DNA from: Brevibacterium renqingii
GTDB taxonomy: Bacteria; Actinomycetota; Actinomycetes; Actinomycetales; Brevibacteriaceae
NCBI RefSeq assembly: GCF_017808105.1
Contig: NZ_JADBHF010000006.1
Location: 1 to 64,000, forward strand
Length of the DNA: 64,000 bases
Direction: 5' to 3'
Of this stretch, positions 10,605 to 19,355 are shown in pieces. Position numbers and translations under genes: made by a program. The notes under the pieces are model-generated. The model had not been told where the DNA came from. It did no database searches and saw only the letters and a program-made list of their open reading frames with translations. Each line of letters opens with the position of its first letter. Positions within the stretch are counted from its first letter, which is position 1.

Positions 10605-10918
10605 CGAACATCGTCGTCGGGCTCTGCTCCATCATCCTCGTACTCGTGACCGCGGTCGGCAGCCTCGGGCAGGCGTTCGTGGCTCACACCCGGGCCCAGA
10701 GTGCCGCGGACCTGGCGGCGCTCGCCGCCGCGGACGCCGTGCGCGGACTGGCCACAGGAGAGCCATGTGAGATCGCGGAGGAGGTGGCCGAACGCAACGG
10801 AGGCGAGATGAGCGACTGCCGTGCCTCGCTGAGTGAGCAGTCGGCCTATGTCGCCGTCGAGGTCGACATTCCCGGCCCGCTGCCGAAGGTCCGGGAGAAG
10901 GCCGTGGCCGGAAAATAG
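10601..10918 (+). CDS. Rv3654c-type TadE/TadG-like protein
   Basis: 105 residues: an N-terminal hydrophobic segment (about 4-30) followed by RAQSAADLAALAAADAV, the hallmark of the small helicase/secretion-neighbourhood TadE-like proteins, and two cysteines (residues 50 and 65) that could form a disulfide outside the cell. It is the last gene of the locus, overlapping the TadE gene (ATGA) and ending 5 bp from the convergent helicase stop. Confidence 0.85.
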   Translation: MTNIVVGLCSIILVLVTAVGSLGQAFVAHTRAQSAADLAALAAADAVRGLATGEPCEIAEEVAERNGGEMSDCRASLSEQSAYVAVEVDIPGPLPKVREKAVAGK

Positions 10919-10923
10919 CCCAT

Positions 10924-13200
10924 TCAGCCGAGCACGGTGCGCAGCAGACGCAGCGCGGCGTCCTTGTCCAAGGGCTCATTGCCGTTTCCGCACTTCGGCG
11001 ACTGCACGCACGACGGACACCCATCGATGCATTCGCAGGCAGCGATGGCGGACCGTGTCGCCGACAGCCACTCTTCGAAGACCTCGCTGCCGCGTTCGGC
11101 GAACCCGGCGCCACCGGCCAGCCCGTCGTAGACGAACACCGTGGCCAGCCCTGTATCCGCGTGCAGGGCGGTTGAGACCCCGCCGATATCCCACCGGTCG
11201 CAGCCGGCGAAGAGCGGCAGCAGGCCGATCGAGGCGTGCTCTGCGGCATGCACAGCACCGGGCAGATCAGCGCCTAAGACTTCGGCTTCGTCGAGCACCG
11301 TCTGAGGAATCGTCCACCACACGGCCTTCGTCCGCAGAGTGCGTTCGGGCAGGTCCAGTTCGTGCTCGGCGATGATGGCCCCGCCTCTCTTCGCCCGCAT
11401 CCGGTAGGCGACGACCTGATCCTTGACGTCGACGGTGCCGCTGCACACGGCCGCCCCAGAAGGCAGAACTCTCTGGGCATCGGTGTCGACGATCGCGATC
11501 TCCGTCTGCGAACGCGGCTGGGTGGTGTAGTCGACCTCGGCGCGTTCGACTGCCACGATGCGCTCCTCGAGGTCGAGATCGAGCACCGTGAAGTCGATGC
11601 CCTGATGCGTGTACACGGCCCCGGGATGAGCCCCTGTATGCGCTCCGGACTCATCGACCGTGCCCAGCAGGGTTCCGGTGCTCGCCTCTACGAGGCTGAA
11701 TTGGCCGCCTCCGGTCCCGCGGATGTCGGCGAGATCGGCAGCCGGGGTGTCCTTGGCCCAGAACCAGCCGGTCGGGCGCGCTCGCAGCATCTTCTTCTCG
11801 ACGAGGTCGTCGACGACCTCGGCCGAGTTCGCCGGGAAGTGCACGAGATCCGCCGACTTGAGAGGCACTTCGGCGGCGGCCGCGCACAGGTGACCGGAGA
11901 GCACATGCGGGTTGCCCGGATGGATGACTCCGGCGTCGACGGGCGCGTCGAAGATGACCTCGGGGTGGTGGACGACGTACGTGTCGAGGGGGTCGTCACG
12001 GGCGATGAACACGGCCATCCACCGCTGCCCGGCACGTCCGGCTCGGCCTGCCTGCTGCCACAGCGAGGCCAGAGTCCCGGGCCATCCGGAGATGATGACG
12101 AGGTCGAGCCCGGAGATGTCGATGCCCAATTCCAAGGCGTTCGTCGATGCCACCGCCAGCAGCTGACCCGACCGCAGAGCGGTCTCGAGCATCCGACGCT
12201 CCTCGGCCAGATATCCGCCCCGATAGGCGGCGACCTTGCCGGTCAGCGATTCGTCGACCTGCCCGAGCTGGTCGCGCACGGTCTGCGCGAGTGCCTCCGT
12301 GCCTCGGCGGGAGGCGATGAAGGTGATCGACCGGTAGCCGGCACACATCGAATCGGTGATGACATCGGCGGCCTCGGCCAATCCGCTGCGGCGGTCGCCG
12401 CCGGGGGAGACCGGCGGCTCCCACAGGGCGAAGCTGCCGGACGCCCGCGGTGAGGAGTCGGCGGTCACGGCATGGACGTCACGGCCCGTGAGTTTGGCGA
12501 AGGCCGCATCGGGGTCCGCCATCGTCGCCGAGGCGCCGATCACGACAGGAGCGGCGCCGTAGTGGGCGGCGATGCGCAGCAGGCGGCGCAGCACGAGCGC
12601 GACATGGGAGCCGAACACCCCGCGATAGCGGTGCGCCTCGTCGACGACGATGTAGCGCAGAGATCTGAACAGCCGGGTGAAGCGTTCGTGCTGGGGGAGC
12701 ATGCTCCTGTGGAGCATGTCCGGGTTGGTGAAGACGATATTCGCGTGCCGCCTCGCCCAGTCCTTCGACGCCTGCGAGGCGTCACCGTCATAAGCGGCCG
12801 GACGCATCCCGCGGACGACGAACCGTTCGAGCTTGGCAAGCTGGTCGGCCGCCAGCGCCTTGGTCGGGGCGATGTAGATCGCCGAGGCGGTGCGCAGCCT
12901 GTCCCGGCTCGCCTGGATCGCTTCGAGCACCGGCAGCCAGAAGCCCAGGGATTTGCCCGAGGCGGTCGGAGTGGCGATGACGACATCGGAGCCGTCCCTG
13001 GCCGTCTGCGCCGCCTCGAGCTGGTGCTGCCACAGTGCATCGACGCCGACGGCATGGCAGGCGTGCCGGAGCTCCTCATCGATCCACTCGGGCCATTCGG
13101 CGTCGCGTTCGAAACGCTGCGGGATGTCGCGGACATGGACGATGCGCTCATCCCGGGCACCGAAACCGGTGACGATGTCGAGCAGAGCGGAGGAAGCCAT
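10924..13200 (-). CDS. DEAD/DEAH-box helicase with DUF1998 (MrfA/YprA type)
   Basis: 758 residues. Superfamily 2 helicase core with motif I TPTASGKS (Lys83), DEAH at 187-190, GASATM as motif III and the QQAGRAGR motif VI region. The C-terminal DUF1998 domain has a Cys cluster C722, C724, C728, C731, C737 (spacing CxCx3Cx2Cx5C) that binds zinc in MrfA-type repair helicases. MrfA acts in repair of mitomycin-type DNA damage in Bacillus. The position beside the tad operon is conserved in actinobacteria (Rv3649). It converges on the tad operon with a 5-bp gap and is divergent from the methyltransferase gene. Confidence 0.93.
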   Translation of the reverse strand: MASSALLDIVTGFGARDERIVHVRDIPQRFERDAEWPEWIDEELRHACHAVGVDALWQHQLEAAQTARDGSDVVIATPTASGKSLGFWLPVLEAIQASRDRLRTASAIYIAPTKALAADQLAKLERFVVRGMRPAAYDGDASQASKDWARRHANIVFTNPDMLHRSMLPQHERFTRLFRSLRYIVVDEAHRYRGVFGSHVALVLRRLLRIAAHYGAAPVVIGASATMADPDAAFAKLTGRDVHAVTADSSPRASGSFALWEPPVSPGGDRRSGLAEAADVITDSMCAGYRSITFIASRRGTEALAQTVRDQLGQVDESLTGKVAAYRGGYLAEERRMLETALRSGQLLAVASTNALELGIDISGLDLVIISGWPGTLASLWQQAGRAGRAGQRWMAVFIARDDPLDTYVVHHPEVIFDAPVDAGVIHPGNPHVLSGHLCAAAAEVPLKSADLVHFPANSAEVVDDLVEKKMLRARPTGWFWAKDTPAADLADIRGTGGGQFSLVEASTGTLLGTVDESGAHTGAHPGAVYTHQGIDFTVLDLDLEERIVAVERAEVDYTTQPRSQTEIAIVDTDAQRVLPSGAAVCSGTVDVKDQVVAYRMRAKRGGAIIAEHELDLPERTLRTKAVWWTIPQTVLDEAEVLGADLPGAVHAAEHASIGLLPLFAGCDRWDIGGVSTALHADTGLATVFVYDGLAGGAGFAERGSEVFEEWLSATRSAIAACECIDGCPSCVQSPKCGNGNEPLDKDAALRLLRTVLG

Positions 13201-13234
13201 GAGTCAATTATGGCGCAGTCGTTAGGATTCTTCT

Positions 13235-14836
13235 GTGACTGATCTTCCGCTGACCCACTTGGGTGACACCCTCTACCGTGCCGGATACACCGAGCCGCGG
13301 CTGCGGCAGTTCTGGGGTCCGGCGACCTCGGAGGCACTCGCCCGCAACAACGCCGCCCCCGCCATCCACCACTGCATCGATGTTCTGGCCGCGGAATCGG
13401 CCGACGCCTTCGACCGTGGCCTGGCGAGCCTGGCGCTGCTGTTCCACTTCCACTGTCGGGTCGCTGTCGCAGACGTCCGGCAGGTGCTGGGGGAGACCTT
13501 CGCCACCGCCGCCGAGGCGGGCCTGATCGACATCGAGGCAGATGAGGCGATCGCCCCGTTCGCTCTCACCCCGTATGACCTGCCGGTCGGTGTGCCGCGC
13601 GGTTTGCGATCCGGGGACGAGAACCTCTACCTCGTGGCCGATCACGGGACACTGGTCACCCCGGACGTCCTCGCCGGTGAGTACGTGCTCGGTCTCGGCG
13701 GGGCCGGACGCACACTCGTGACCCTGATCCCGCGGGACCAGGTCGGCGTGTCTGCCGACATCGGCACCGGCTGCGGCATCCAAGCCCTGCTGCTGGCGCG
13801 ACACAGCAGGCGTGTCATCGCCACCGACATCTCACACCGCGCCCTGCACCTGGCTGCGCTGTCGGCCGAGCTCAACGGGGTGAGCACGATCGAATTCCGG
13901 CACGGGTCCTTGCTCGAGCCGCTGCCGGAGCCGGTCGACCTGCTCGTGTCGAACCCGCCGTTCGTCATCACTCCCCGCACCACGGACACGACCTTCGAAT
14001 ACCGGGATGCGGGGATGATCGGAGACGCACTGGTGCGGGAACTGTTCAGCGCCATCCCCTCGGTCCTGGCCCCGGGCGGTCGCAGCGTCTGCCTGGGCAA
14101 CTGGGAGACCACCTCGGCGGACAAGCGGGGACCTGAGGCCTGGGTGGGCGCTGAGGACACCTCGGTGCTCGTCATCGAGCGCGAGGCCCTCGACCCGGTC
14201 GCCTACGCGGAAACGTGGATCCGCGACGGAGGGATCCCGCGAGCCACAGCCGCCTGGAACGCCGCCGTTGGGGAGTGGCTCGAGGACTTCACCTCCCGCA
14301 GCGTCGAACAGGTCGTCTTCGGCTATGTGCTCATGGCCAGATCGACCGGCCAGGATGCCGGTTCAACGGCCACGAGCGCCGGCACGAGCACGAGCCCGCA
14401 GGTCGACGACGGTGTGTTCAGAGCGAGGGAACTAGTCACCTCGTCTCCGGCGAACAACCCGCACGGGCTCGCCGAGTTCCTCACGACAGTCTTCGCGATC
14501 AGGTCATGGCTGTCCTCGGTCGGCCCCGAGGAGATCGCAGCCACCGCCTTCACCCGGTCCCCGGATCTCGTCGAGCACCGACATTTCGTGCCCGGTCAGT
14601 CGGAGCCGAGTTCCATCACCCTCGAGCAGGGCATCGGGTTCGGGCAGGTCTTCGACCTCGACACGGCGTTGGCCGGATTCGTCTCGGTGGCCGACGGAAC
14701 ACTGACTGTGCGCCAAACGGCGGGAGCACTCGCACAGCTGCTCGAAGTGGACGCCACAGCCTTGGAAGACCAACTCATCGCCCAGGTCAGAGCCCTGGCT
14801 GCGGCCGGCGTGCTGCTGCCCGACATCGCTTCCTGA
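13235..14836 (+). CDS. Class I SAM methyltransferase, HemK-like core with extra domains
   Basis: 533 residues. An N-terminal helical/winged domain of ~160 residues precedes a Rossmann methyltransferase domain with the SAM loop IGTGCGIQALLLA and the active-site motif SNPPF, typical of enzymes methylating an amide or exocyclic amino nitrogen (Gln in PrmC/HemK, Ade or Gua in nucleic-acid enzymes). A ~170-residue C-terminal domain follows. This three-part architecture is widespread in actinobacteria without a proven substrate. It diverges from the helicase with a 34-bp gap. Methyltransferase activity is well supported; the substrate is unknown. Confidence 0.85.
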   Translation: MTDLPLTHLGDTLYRAGYTEPRLRQFWGPATSEALARNNAAPAIHHCIDVLAAESADAFDRGLASLALLFHFHCRVAVADVRQVLGETFATAAEAGLIDIEADEAIAPFALTPYDLPVGVPRGLRSGDENLYLVADHGTLVTPDVLAGEYVLGLGGAGRTLVTLIPRDQVGVSADIGTGCGIQALLLARHSRRVIATDISHRALHLAALSAELNGVSTIEFRHGSLLEPLPEPVDLLVSNPPFVITPRTTDTTFEYRDAGMIGDALVRELFSAIPSVLAPGGRSVCLGNWETTSADKRGPEAWVGAEDTSVLVIEREALDPVAYAETWIRDGGIPRATAAWNAAVGEWLEDFTSRSVEQVVFGYVLMARSTGQDAGSTATSAGTSTSPQVDDGVFRARELVTSSPANNPHGLAEFLTTVFAIRSWLSSVGPEEIAATAFTRSPDLVEHRHFVPGQSEPSSITLEQGIGFGQVFDLDTALAGFVSVADGTLTVRQTAGALAQLLEVDATALEDQLIAQVRALAAAGVLLPDIAS

Positions 14837-14935
14837 GACACTGCGACGAGCGGGGCCGACGGGGAATGGGGATAGGATCGATTACCGTTGACGCCGTATC
14901 GGGGCCGAGCCGCCCGATGAGTATCGTCTCCGTTC

Positions 14936-14949
14936 AACAGTGTTACATT
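14936..14949 (+). promoter_or_regulatory. Extended -10 promoter candidate for topA
   Basis: AACAGTGTTACATT holds TGT plus TACATT, an extended -10, 56 nt before the topA start. It differs from the 14-mer at 2977-2990 at only two positions. No -35 consensus is visible. Confidence 0.45.
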
Positions 14950-15004
14950 GGGCCGGATCGTCCGTTGCAATGAGCAGCAGATGCCGTGAGAGGAATGTGA
15001 AAGC

Positions 15005-17830
15005 GTGACCACAACCGAGAAGAAGCCCCGTCGCCTCGTCATCGTCGAGTCTCCGACGAAGGCGCGAACGATTGTGGGATACCTCGGCGATGGTTATGAC
15101 GTCGAGGCCTCCGTCGGCCATATCCGCGACCTGCCGACTCCGTCGGAACTGCCCGCCGATATGAAGAAGGGGCCGTACGGGAAATTCGCCGTCGACGTCG
15201 ACAACGGCTTCGACCCCTACTACCGGATCGACCCGGGCAAGAAGAAGAAGGTCACCGAACTCAAGCGTCTGCTCAAGGACGCTGACGAACTCTATCTCGC
15301 AACGGATGAGGACCGCGAGGGAGAGGCCATCGCCTGGCATCTGCTCGAGGTGCTCAAACCGAAGATCCCCGTCAAACGCATGGTCTTCCACGAGATCACT
15401 CCCGAGGCGATCGAACGGGCACTGGAGAACACCCGCGATATCGACTCCTCGCTCGTCGACGCGCAGGAGACCCGCCGGATCCTCGACCGCCTCTACGGCT
15501 ATGAGGTCTCACCTGTGCTGTGGCGCAAGATCCGTGCCGGACTCTCCGCCGGACGGGTGCAGTCCGTGGCCACCCGTCTCGTCGTCGAACGCGAACGGGA
15601 GCGAATGGCTTTCGTGCCCGCCGACTACTGGGACCTCGACATCGATCTCGGCCTGCCCGACGGATCGAACCCCTTTGCGGCTAACCTCACCACCGTTGAC
15701 GGGGCGCGGGTGGCCACCGGCCGCGACTTCGACGACAAAGGCCGGCTGAAGAACACCTCGGCGACGGTGGTCGATCAGGCCCGCGCCGAGGCTCTGGCCG
15801 CCGAGCTGAGCGGCGACGCCAAGGACTCCCTGTCCGTGACCGCAGTGGAGTCGAAGCCATACTCCCGCCGTCCAGCCGCGCCGTTCACCACCTCGACGCT
15901 GCAGCAGGAGGCGGGACGCAAACTGCGCATGAGCGCCCGCCAAGCCATGCGCACCGCCCAGTCGCTGTACGAACACGGCTACATCACCTATATGCGTACG
16001 GACTCCTCGGCGCTGTCGGGCCAGGCCATCGCGGCCGCGCGGAAGCAGGTGACCGAACTCTACGGTCCCGAATTCGTGCCCCAGTCACCGCGCCAGTACG
16101 CGAGCAAGCAGAAGTCCGCGCAGGAGGCCCACGAGGCGATCCGCCCCTCCGGCGACTCCTTCCGCACCCCGGCCCAGGTGTCCAAGCAGCTGTCCGGCGA
16201 CGAGTTCCGTCTCTACGACCTCATCTGGAAGCGCACCGTGGCCAGCCAGATGGCCGATGCCAAGGGCAAGACCGCGACGATCAGGGTCCGTGCCGCGCTC
16301 GCCGACGGACACGAGGCCGGTTTCAGCGCCAGCGGCACCGTCATCACCTTCCGCGGCTTCCTCGCCGCCTACGAGGAGGGCCAGGACGCTTCCCGCTACG
16401 ACACGAAGTCCGGCGAGTCGCGGCTGCCGCAGGTCGAAGAGGGCCAGGCGCTGTCCGTCATCAAGGCCGAGGCCGATGGGCACACCACGGCCCCGCCTCC
16501 GCGCTTCACCGAGGCGAGCCTGGTCAAGCAGCTCGAGGAGCTCGGCATCGGGCGTCCTTCGACGTATGCGGCCACCATCTCCGTCATCCAAGACCGCGGC
16601 TATGTGAGCACTCGCGGCAATGCGCTGGTGCCCAGCTGGTTGGCGTTCTCCGTGGTGCGGCTGCTCGAGGAGCACTTCACCGGGCTCGTCGACTATGCGT
16701 TCACTGCCGACCTCGAATCTGAGCTCGACCGGATCGCGATGGGCGAAGAGGACCGCAACGAATGGCTCGCCGGATTCTACTTCGGCGACCAGACCCAGGA
16801 CCGTGAGGGTCTCAAGGCGATCGTCGACGACCTCGGCGACATCGACGCCCGTGAGGTCAACACCGTCGCCATCAGCGAGGGCGTGAACCTGCGCGTCGGC
16901 CGATACGGCCCCTACCTCGAAGTCGCAGCCGAGGCCGAAGGCGAGGACCCGAAGCGGGTCTCGGTACCCGATGATCTGGCCCCCGACGAGCTGACCGCCG
17001 CCAAGGCCGCCGAGCTCATCGAGACCCAGGGCGGCGAAGACCGCGAGCTCGGCGTCGACCCGGAGACCGGGCACACGATCGTGGCGAAGAACGGTCGTTT
17101 CGGCCCCTACGTCTCCGAGGTGCTGCCCGAACCAGAGGAGAAGCCCAAGCGCGGAGCCAAGAAGCCGAAGCCGCGGACGGCATCCCTGTTCAAGTCGATG
17201 CATCTGGACTCGATCGACCTCGAGACCGCGCTCAAGCTGCTCAGCCTGCCGCGCATCGTCGGTCAGGACGAAGAGGGCACGGACATCACCGCCCAGAACG
17301 GTCGCTACGGACCGTATCTGAAGAAGGGCACGGACTCGCGGTCGCTGACCGATGAGGAGCAGATCTTCAACATCACCCTCGACGAGGCGCTGAAGATCTA
17401 CGCCGAACCGAAGCAGCGAGGCGGCCGGCGCGCTGCGGCTCCGCTGAAGGAACTCGGCGAGGATCCGGAGACGAAGAAGCCGGTCGTCGTCAAGGACGGT
17501 CGCTTCGGTCCCTACGTCACCGACGGAGAGACGAATGCGACCCTGCGCAAGGACGACTCCGTCGAGGCCGTGACGCTCGAGCGAGCGGCGACGCTGCTGG
17601 CCGAGAAGCGGGCGAAGGGCCCGGCGAAGAAGAAGACCACTCGCAAGGCCCCTGCGAAGAAGTCGACGACATCGAAGACGACTGCGGCGAAGAAATCGAC
17701 AGCAGCGAAGTCGACGGCGTCGAAGTCCTCTGCATCGAAGTCGACGACGTCGAAATCTGCGGGCAAGACCACTGCCGCGAAGAAGACCACGGCGAGTAAG
17801 ACGAGCACGTCGAAACCGAAGACTCCCTGA
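15005..17830 (+). CDS. topA: DNA topoisomerase I
   Basis: 941 residues; relaxes negative supercoils through a 5'-phosphotyrosine. The N-terminal TOPRIM domain has IVESPTKA and the metal site DEDREGE; the catalytic tyrosine is Tyr329 in YITYMRTDS. From about residue 590 come several topoisomerase C-terminal repeat domains with the GRYGPY/GRFGPYV pattern (four copies seen), and the last ~70 residues are a Lys/Ser/Thr/Ala-rich basic tail, as in actinobacterial TopA, where it aids DNA binding and processivity. No zinc-finger cysteines are present, which is normal for this clade. The start is GTG, preceded by GAGAGGAATG. Secure. Confidence 0.97.
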   Translation: MTTTEKKPRRLVIVESPTKARTIVGYLGDGYDVEASVGHIRDLPTPSELPADMKKGPYGKFAVDVDNGFDPYYRIDPGKKKKVTELKRLLKDADELYLATDEDREGEAIAWHLLEVLKPKIPVKRMVFHEITPEAIERALENTRDIDSSLVDAQETRRILDRLYGYEVSPVLWRKIRAGLSAGRVQSVATRLVVERERERMAFVPADYWDLDIDLGLPDGSNPFAANLTTVDGARVATGRDFDDKGRLKNTSATVVDQARAEALAAELSGDAKDSLSVTAVESKPYSRRPAAPFTTSTLQQEAGRKLRMSARQAMRTAQSLYEHGYITYMRTDSSALSGQAIAAARKQVTELYGPEFVPQSPRQYASKQKSAQEAHEAIRPSGDSFRTPAQVSKQLSGDEFRLYDLIWKRTVASQMADAKGKTATIRVRAALADGHEAGFSASGTVITFRGFLAAYEEGQDASRYDTKSGESRLPQVEEGQALSVIKAEADGHTTAPPPRFTEASLVKQLEELGIGRPSTYAATISVIQDRGYVSTRGNALVPSWLAFSVVRLLEEHFTGLVDYAFTADLESELDRIAMGEEDRNEWLAGFYFGDQTQDREGLKAIVDDLGDIDAREVNTVAISEGVNLRVGRYGPYLEVAAEAEGEDPKRVSVPDDLAPDELTAAKAAELIETQGGEDRELGVDPETGHTIVAKNGRFGPYVSEVLPEPEEKPKRGAKKPKPRTASLFKSMHLDSIDLETALKLLSLPRIVGQDEEGTDITAQNGRYGPYLKKGTDSRSLTDEEQIFNITLDEALKIYAEPKQRGGRRAAAPLKELGEDPETKKPVVVKDGRFGPYVTDGETNATLRKDDSVEAVTLERAATLLAEKRAKGPAKKKTTRKAPAKKSTTSKTTAAKKSTAAKSTASKSSASKSTTSKSAGKTTAAKKTTASKTSTSKPKTP

Positions 17831-17985
17831 ACACACCTCTCGTAGGTGGGCGAAATGGGCCTGCTCACCAGGGCTCGCGGGGCTCAACCATGGCGTGAGC
17901 GCTGCTCCAGCACCGCCCACTGCAGCCCAGCCGGTCCGATCGCAGTCGCACGCAGAGCCCAGCCCCGGTGGTGCAGCGGACTCGT

Positions 17986-18480
17986 CTAGGAACGTGATGC
18001 GGCCGCGAAGTCGGCCAGCGCCTGCCCGTCGAGGCGGTAGGTCTCCCATTCGTCCTGCGGCTTCGCGCCCAGGGACTCGTAGAACCCGATCGAGGGCGTG
18101 TTCCATCTGAGCACGCACCATTCGAGGCGGGTCAGTCCGCGGTCCCGGCAGATCTGTGCGAGACGACCCAGCAGCGCCTTGCCGGCACCATGCCCGCGGT
18201 ACTCGGGATCGACGAAGAGGTCTTCGAGCCAGATTCCGTTCCTGCCCGTCCAGGTCGAGAAGCTGTGGAACCAGACGGCGAAGCCGATGACCGTTCCGTC
18301 GACTTCGGCCATGAGCCCGAACGTATTCGGACTGCCCTCGGCCGGGAACATCACCGCGGCGAAGTCCGCCTCGGTGGCCTCCACAGCATTGGGTTCCTTC
18401 TCATAGACGGCCAGCGCGTGGACAAGGCGGAGGATCTGTGGCAGATCGCTTTCGGTCGCTTCGCGGATGGTGACAGTCAT
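17986..18480 (-). CDS. GNAT N-acetyltransferase, diamine acetyltransferase-like
   Basis: 164 residues from the ATG at 18480, preceded by AGGAGGAA; longer in-frame extensions upstream have unnatural composition. The GNAT fold is clear: LEDLFVDPEYRGHGAGKALL includes the acetyl-CoA loop R-G-H-G-A-G-K, and ending motifs are WNTPSIGFYESLGA. The LEDLFV pattern resembles spermidine/spermine and thialysine N-acetyltransferases, so an amine substrate is likely but unproven. It lies 16 bp after the lipoate-ligase-like gene on the same strand, suggesting one transcript. Confidence 0.85.
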   Translation of the reverse strand: MTVTIREATESDLPQILRLVHALAVYEKEPNAVEATEADFAAVMFPAEGSPNTFGLMAEVDGTVIGFAVWFHSFSTWTGRNGIWLEDLFVDPEYRGHGAGKALLGRLAQICRDRGLTRLEWCVLRWNTPSIGFYESLGAKPQDEWETYRLDGQALADFAAASRS

Positions 18481-18496
18481 TCTTCCTCCTATGAGC

Positions 18497-19252
18497 TCAC
18501 AGCACGTGCTTGCCCACGTAGTCGGCCAGGGCAGCCAGCTCATCGGCGGTGGGGGCGACGGGCGTGAGCGGATCGGCCGAGGCATAGTAGGAAGCGAATG
18601 CCTCGGCGACGGCATCGACGGTGATTTCGGGGTGGATCTCGCTGATCGAGCCGCCCGTGGAGGGGTCCCATTCGATGCCGAGGGCGGCTTCGACATCGGT
18701 GAGGACCGCGCGGATCGGTTCCGGGTCTTCGACCACGACGGAGGAGGAGAACAGCCACGCCCCGGAGACGACGCGTTGGGCCGTGCCTATCGCCTTGATC
18801 CGGCCGGCGACGTTGACGCTGTGCTCTCCGGGACAGTACTCGCCGGGGATCTCGCCGAGGCGGGCGTCGACGCCTAGGCCACGCAGCACTTCGACATAGT
18901 CGAGACCGAAACCGGTGAACCTGGCGGTCGTGTCCGTGATGAAGGAATCACTCGGTTCGATGTGATCGATGACCAGTGAACCCGGATGGTACGCCGCCGC
19001 CCGGCCGCCGAGGCTGCGCAGCGCTGGTGTGAAGCCGTGGTCTCTGGCGGCCTCGATGGCGGCGGCGAAGCCGGGCAGGAACCGGTCGCGGGCGCCGAAG
19101 GCCAGGGTCGGCGCTGGACGGTACATTCGCAGCGTTGCGCCTCGGCGGCCGGCCTTGACCGAATCGAGGAGGACGCGAGCGAAGGCCAGTTCCTCGGCCG
19201 GTCCCAGCCCCTGAGCGGCCACGGTGGTCATCGCTGTATTGACTGTGTGCAC
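18497..19252 (-). CDS. Lipoate--protein ligase A family protein
   Basis: 251 residues from a GTG at 19252; an ATG at 19231 (244 residues) is an equal alternative, since neither has a clear ribosome site. Biotin/lipoate ligase fold: the substrate loop is S-L-G-G-R-A-A-A-Y-H, matching the RRxxGGGAVxH region, and KAIGTAQRV corresponds to the segment with the catalytic Lys. The family attaches lipoate or octanoate to E2 and GcvH proteins. Compared with full LplA (about 330 residues with an accessory domain) it is short, so it could be a ligase or an octanoyl transferase (LipM-like). It is divergent from the tmk fusion gene. Confidence 0.75.
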   Translation of the reverse strand: MHTVNTAMTTVAAQGLGPAEELAFARVLLDSVKAGRRGATLRMYRPAPTLAFGARDRFLPGFAAAIEAARDHGFTPALRSLGGRAAAYHPGSLVIDHIEPSDSFITDTTARFTGFGLDYVEVLRGLGVDARLGEIPGEYCPGEHSVNVAGRIKAIGTAQRVVSGAWLFSSSVVVEDPEPIRAVLTDVEAALGIEWDPSTGGSISEIHPEITVDAVAEAFASYYASADPLTPVAPTADELAALADYVGKHVL

Positions 19253-19355
19253 GAGAACAAGAGTAGAGGATGGGAGCACGCCATCATGGTCCGGGTTGTC
19301 CGAGATCGCACCGGGTTCCAAGAGATATGTCAGTCGGGACAGATAGTGTAGGGCT

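Noticed and set aside
15005..17830. Lys-rich tail of TopA as novel
   Set aside because: Basic Lys/Ser/Thr/Ala tails are the known C-terminal feature of actinobacterial topoisomerase I.
16085..18121. 678-codon minus-strand open frame over topA
   Set aside because: Antisense shadow of topA; no domain, and it would overlap the GNAT gene.
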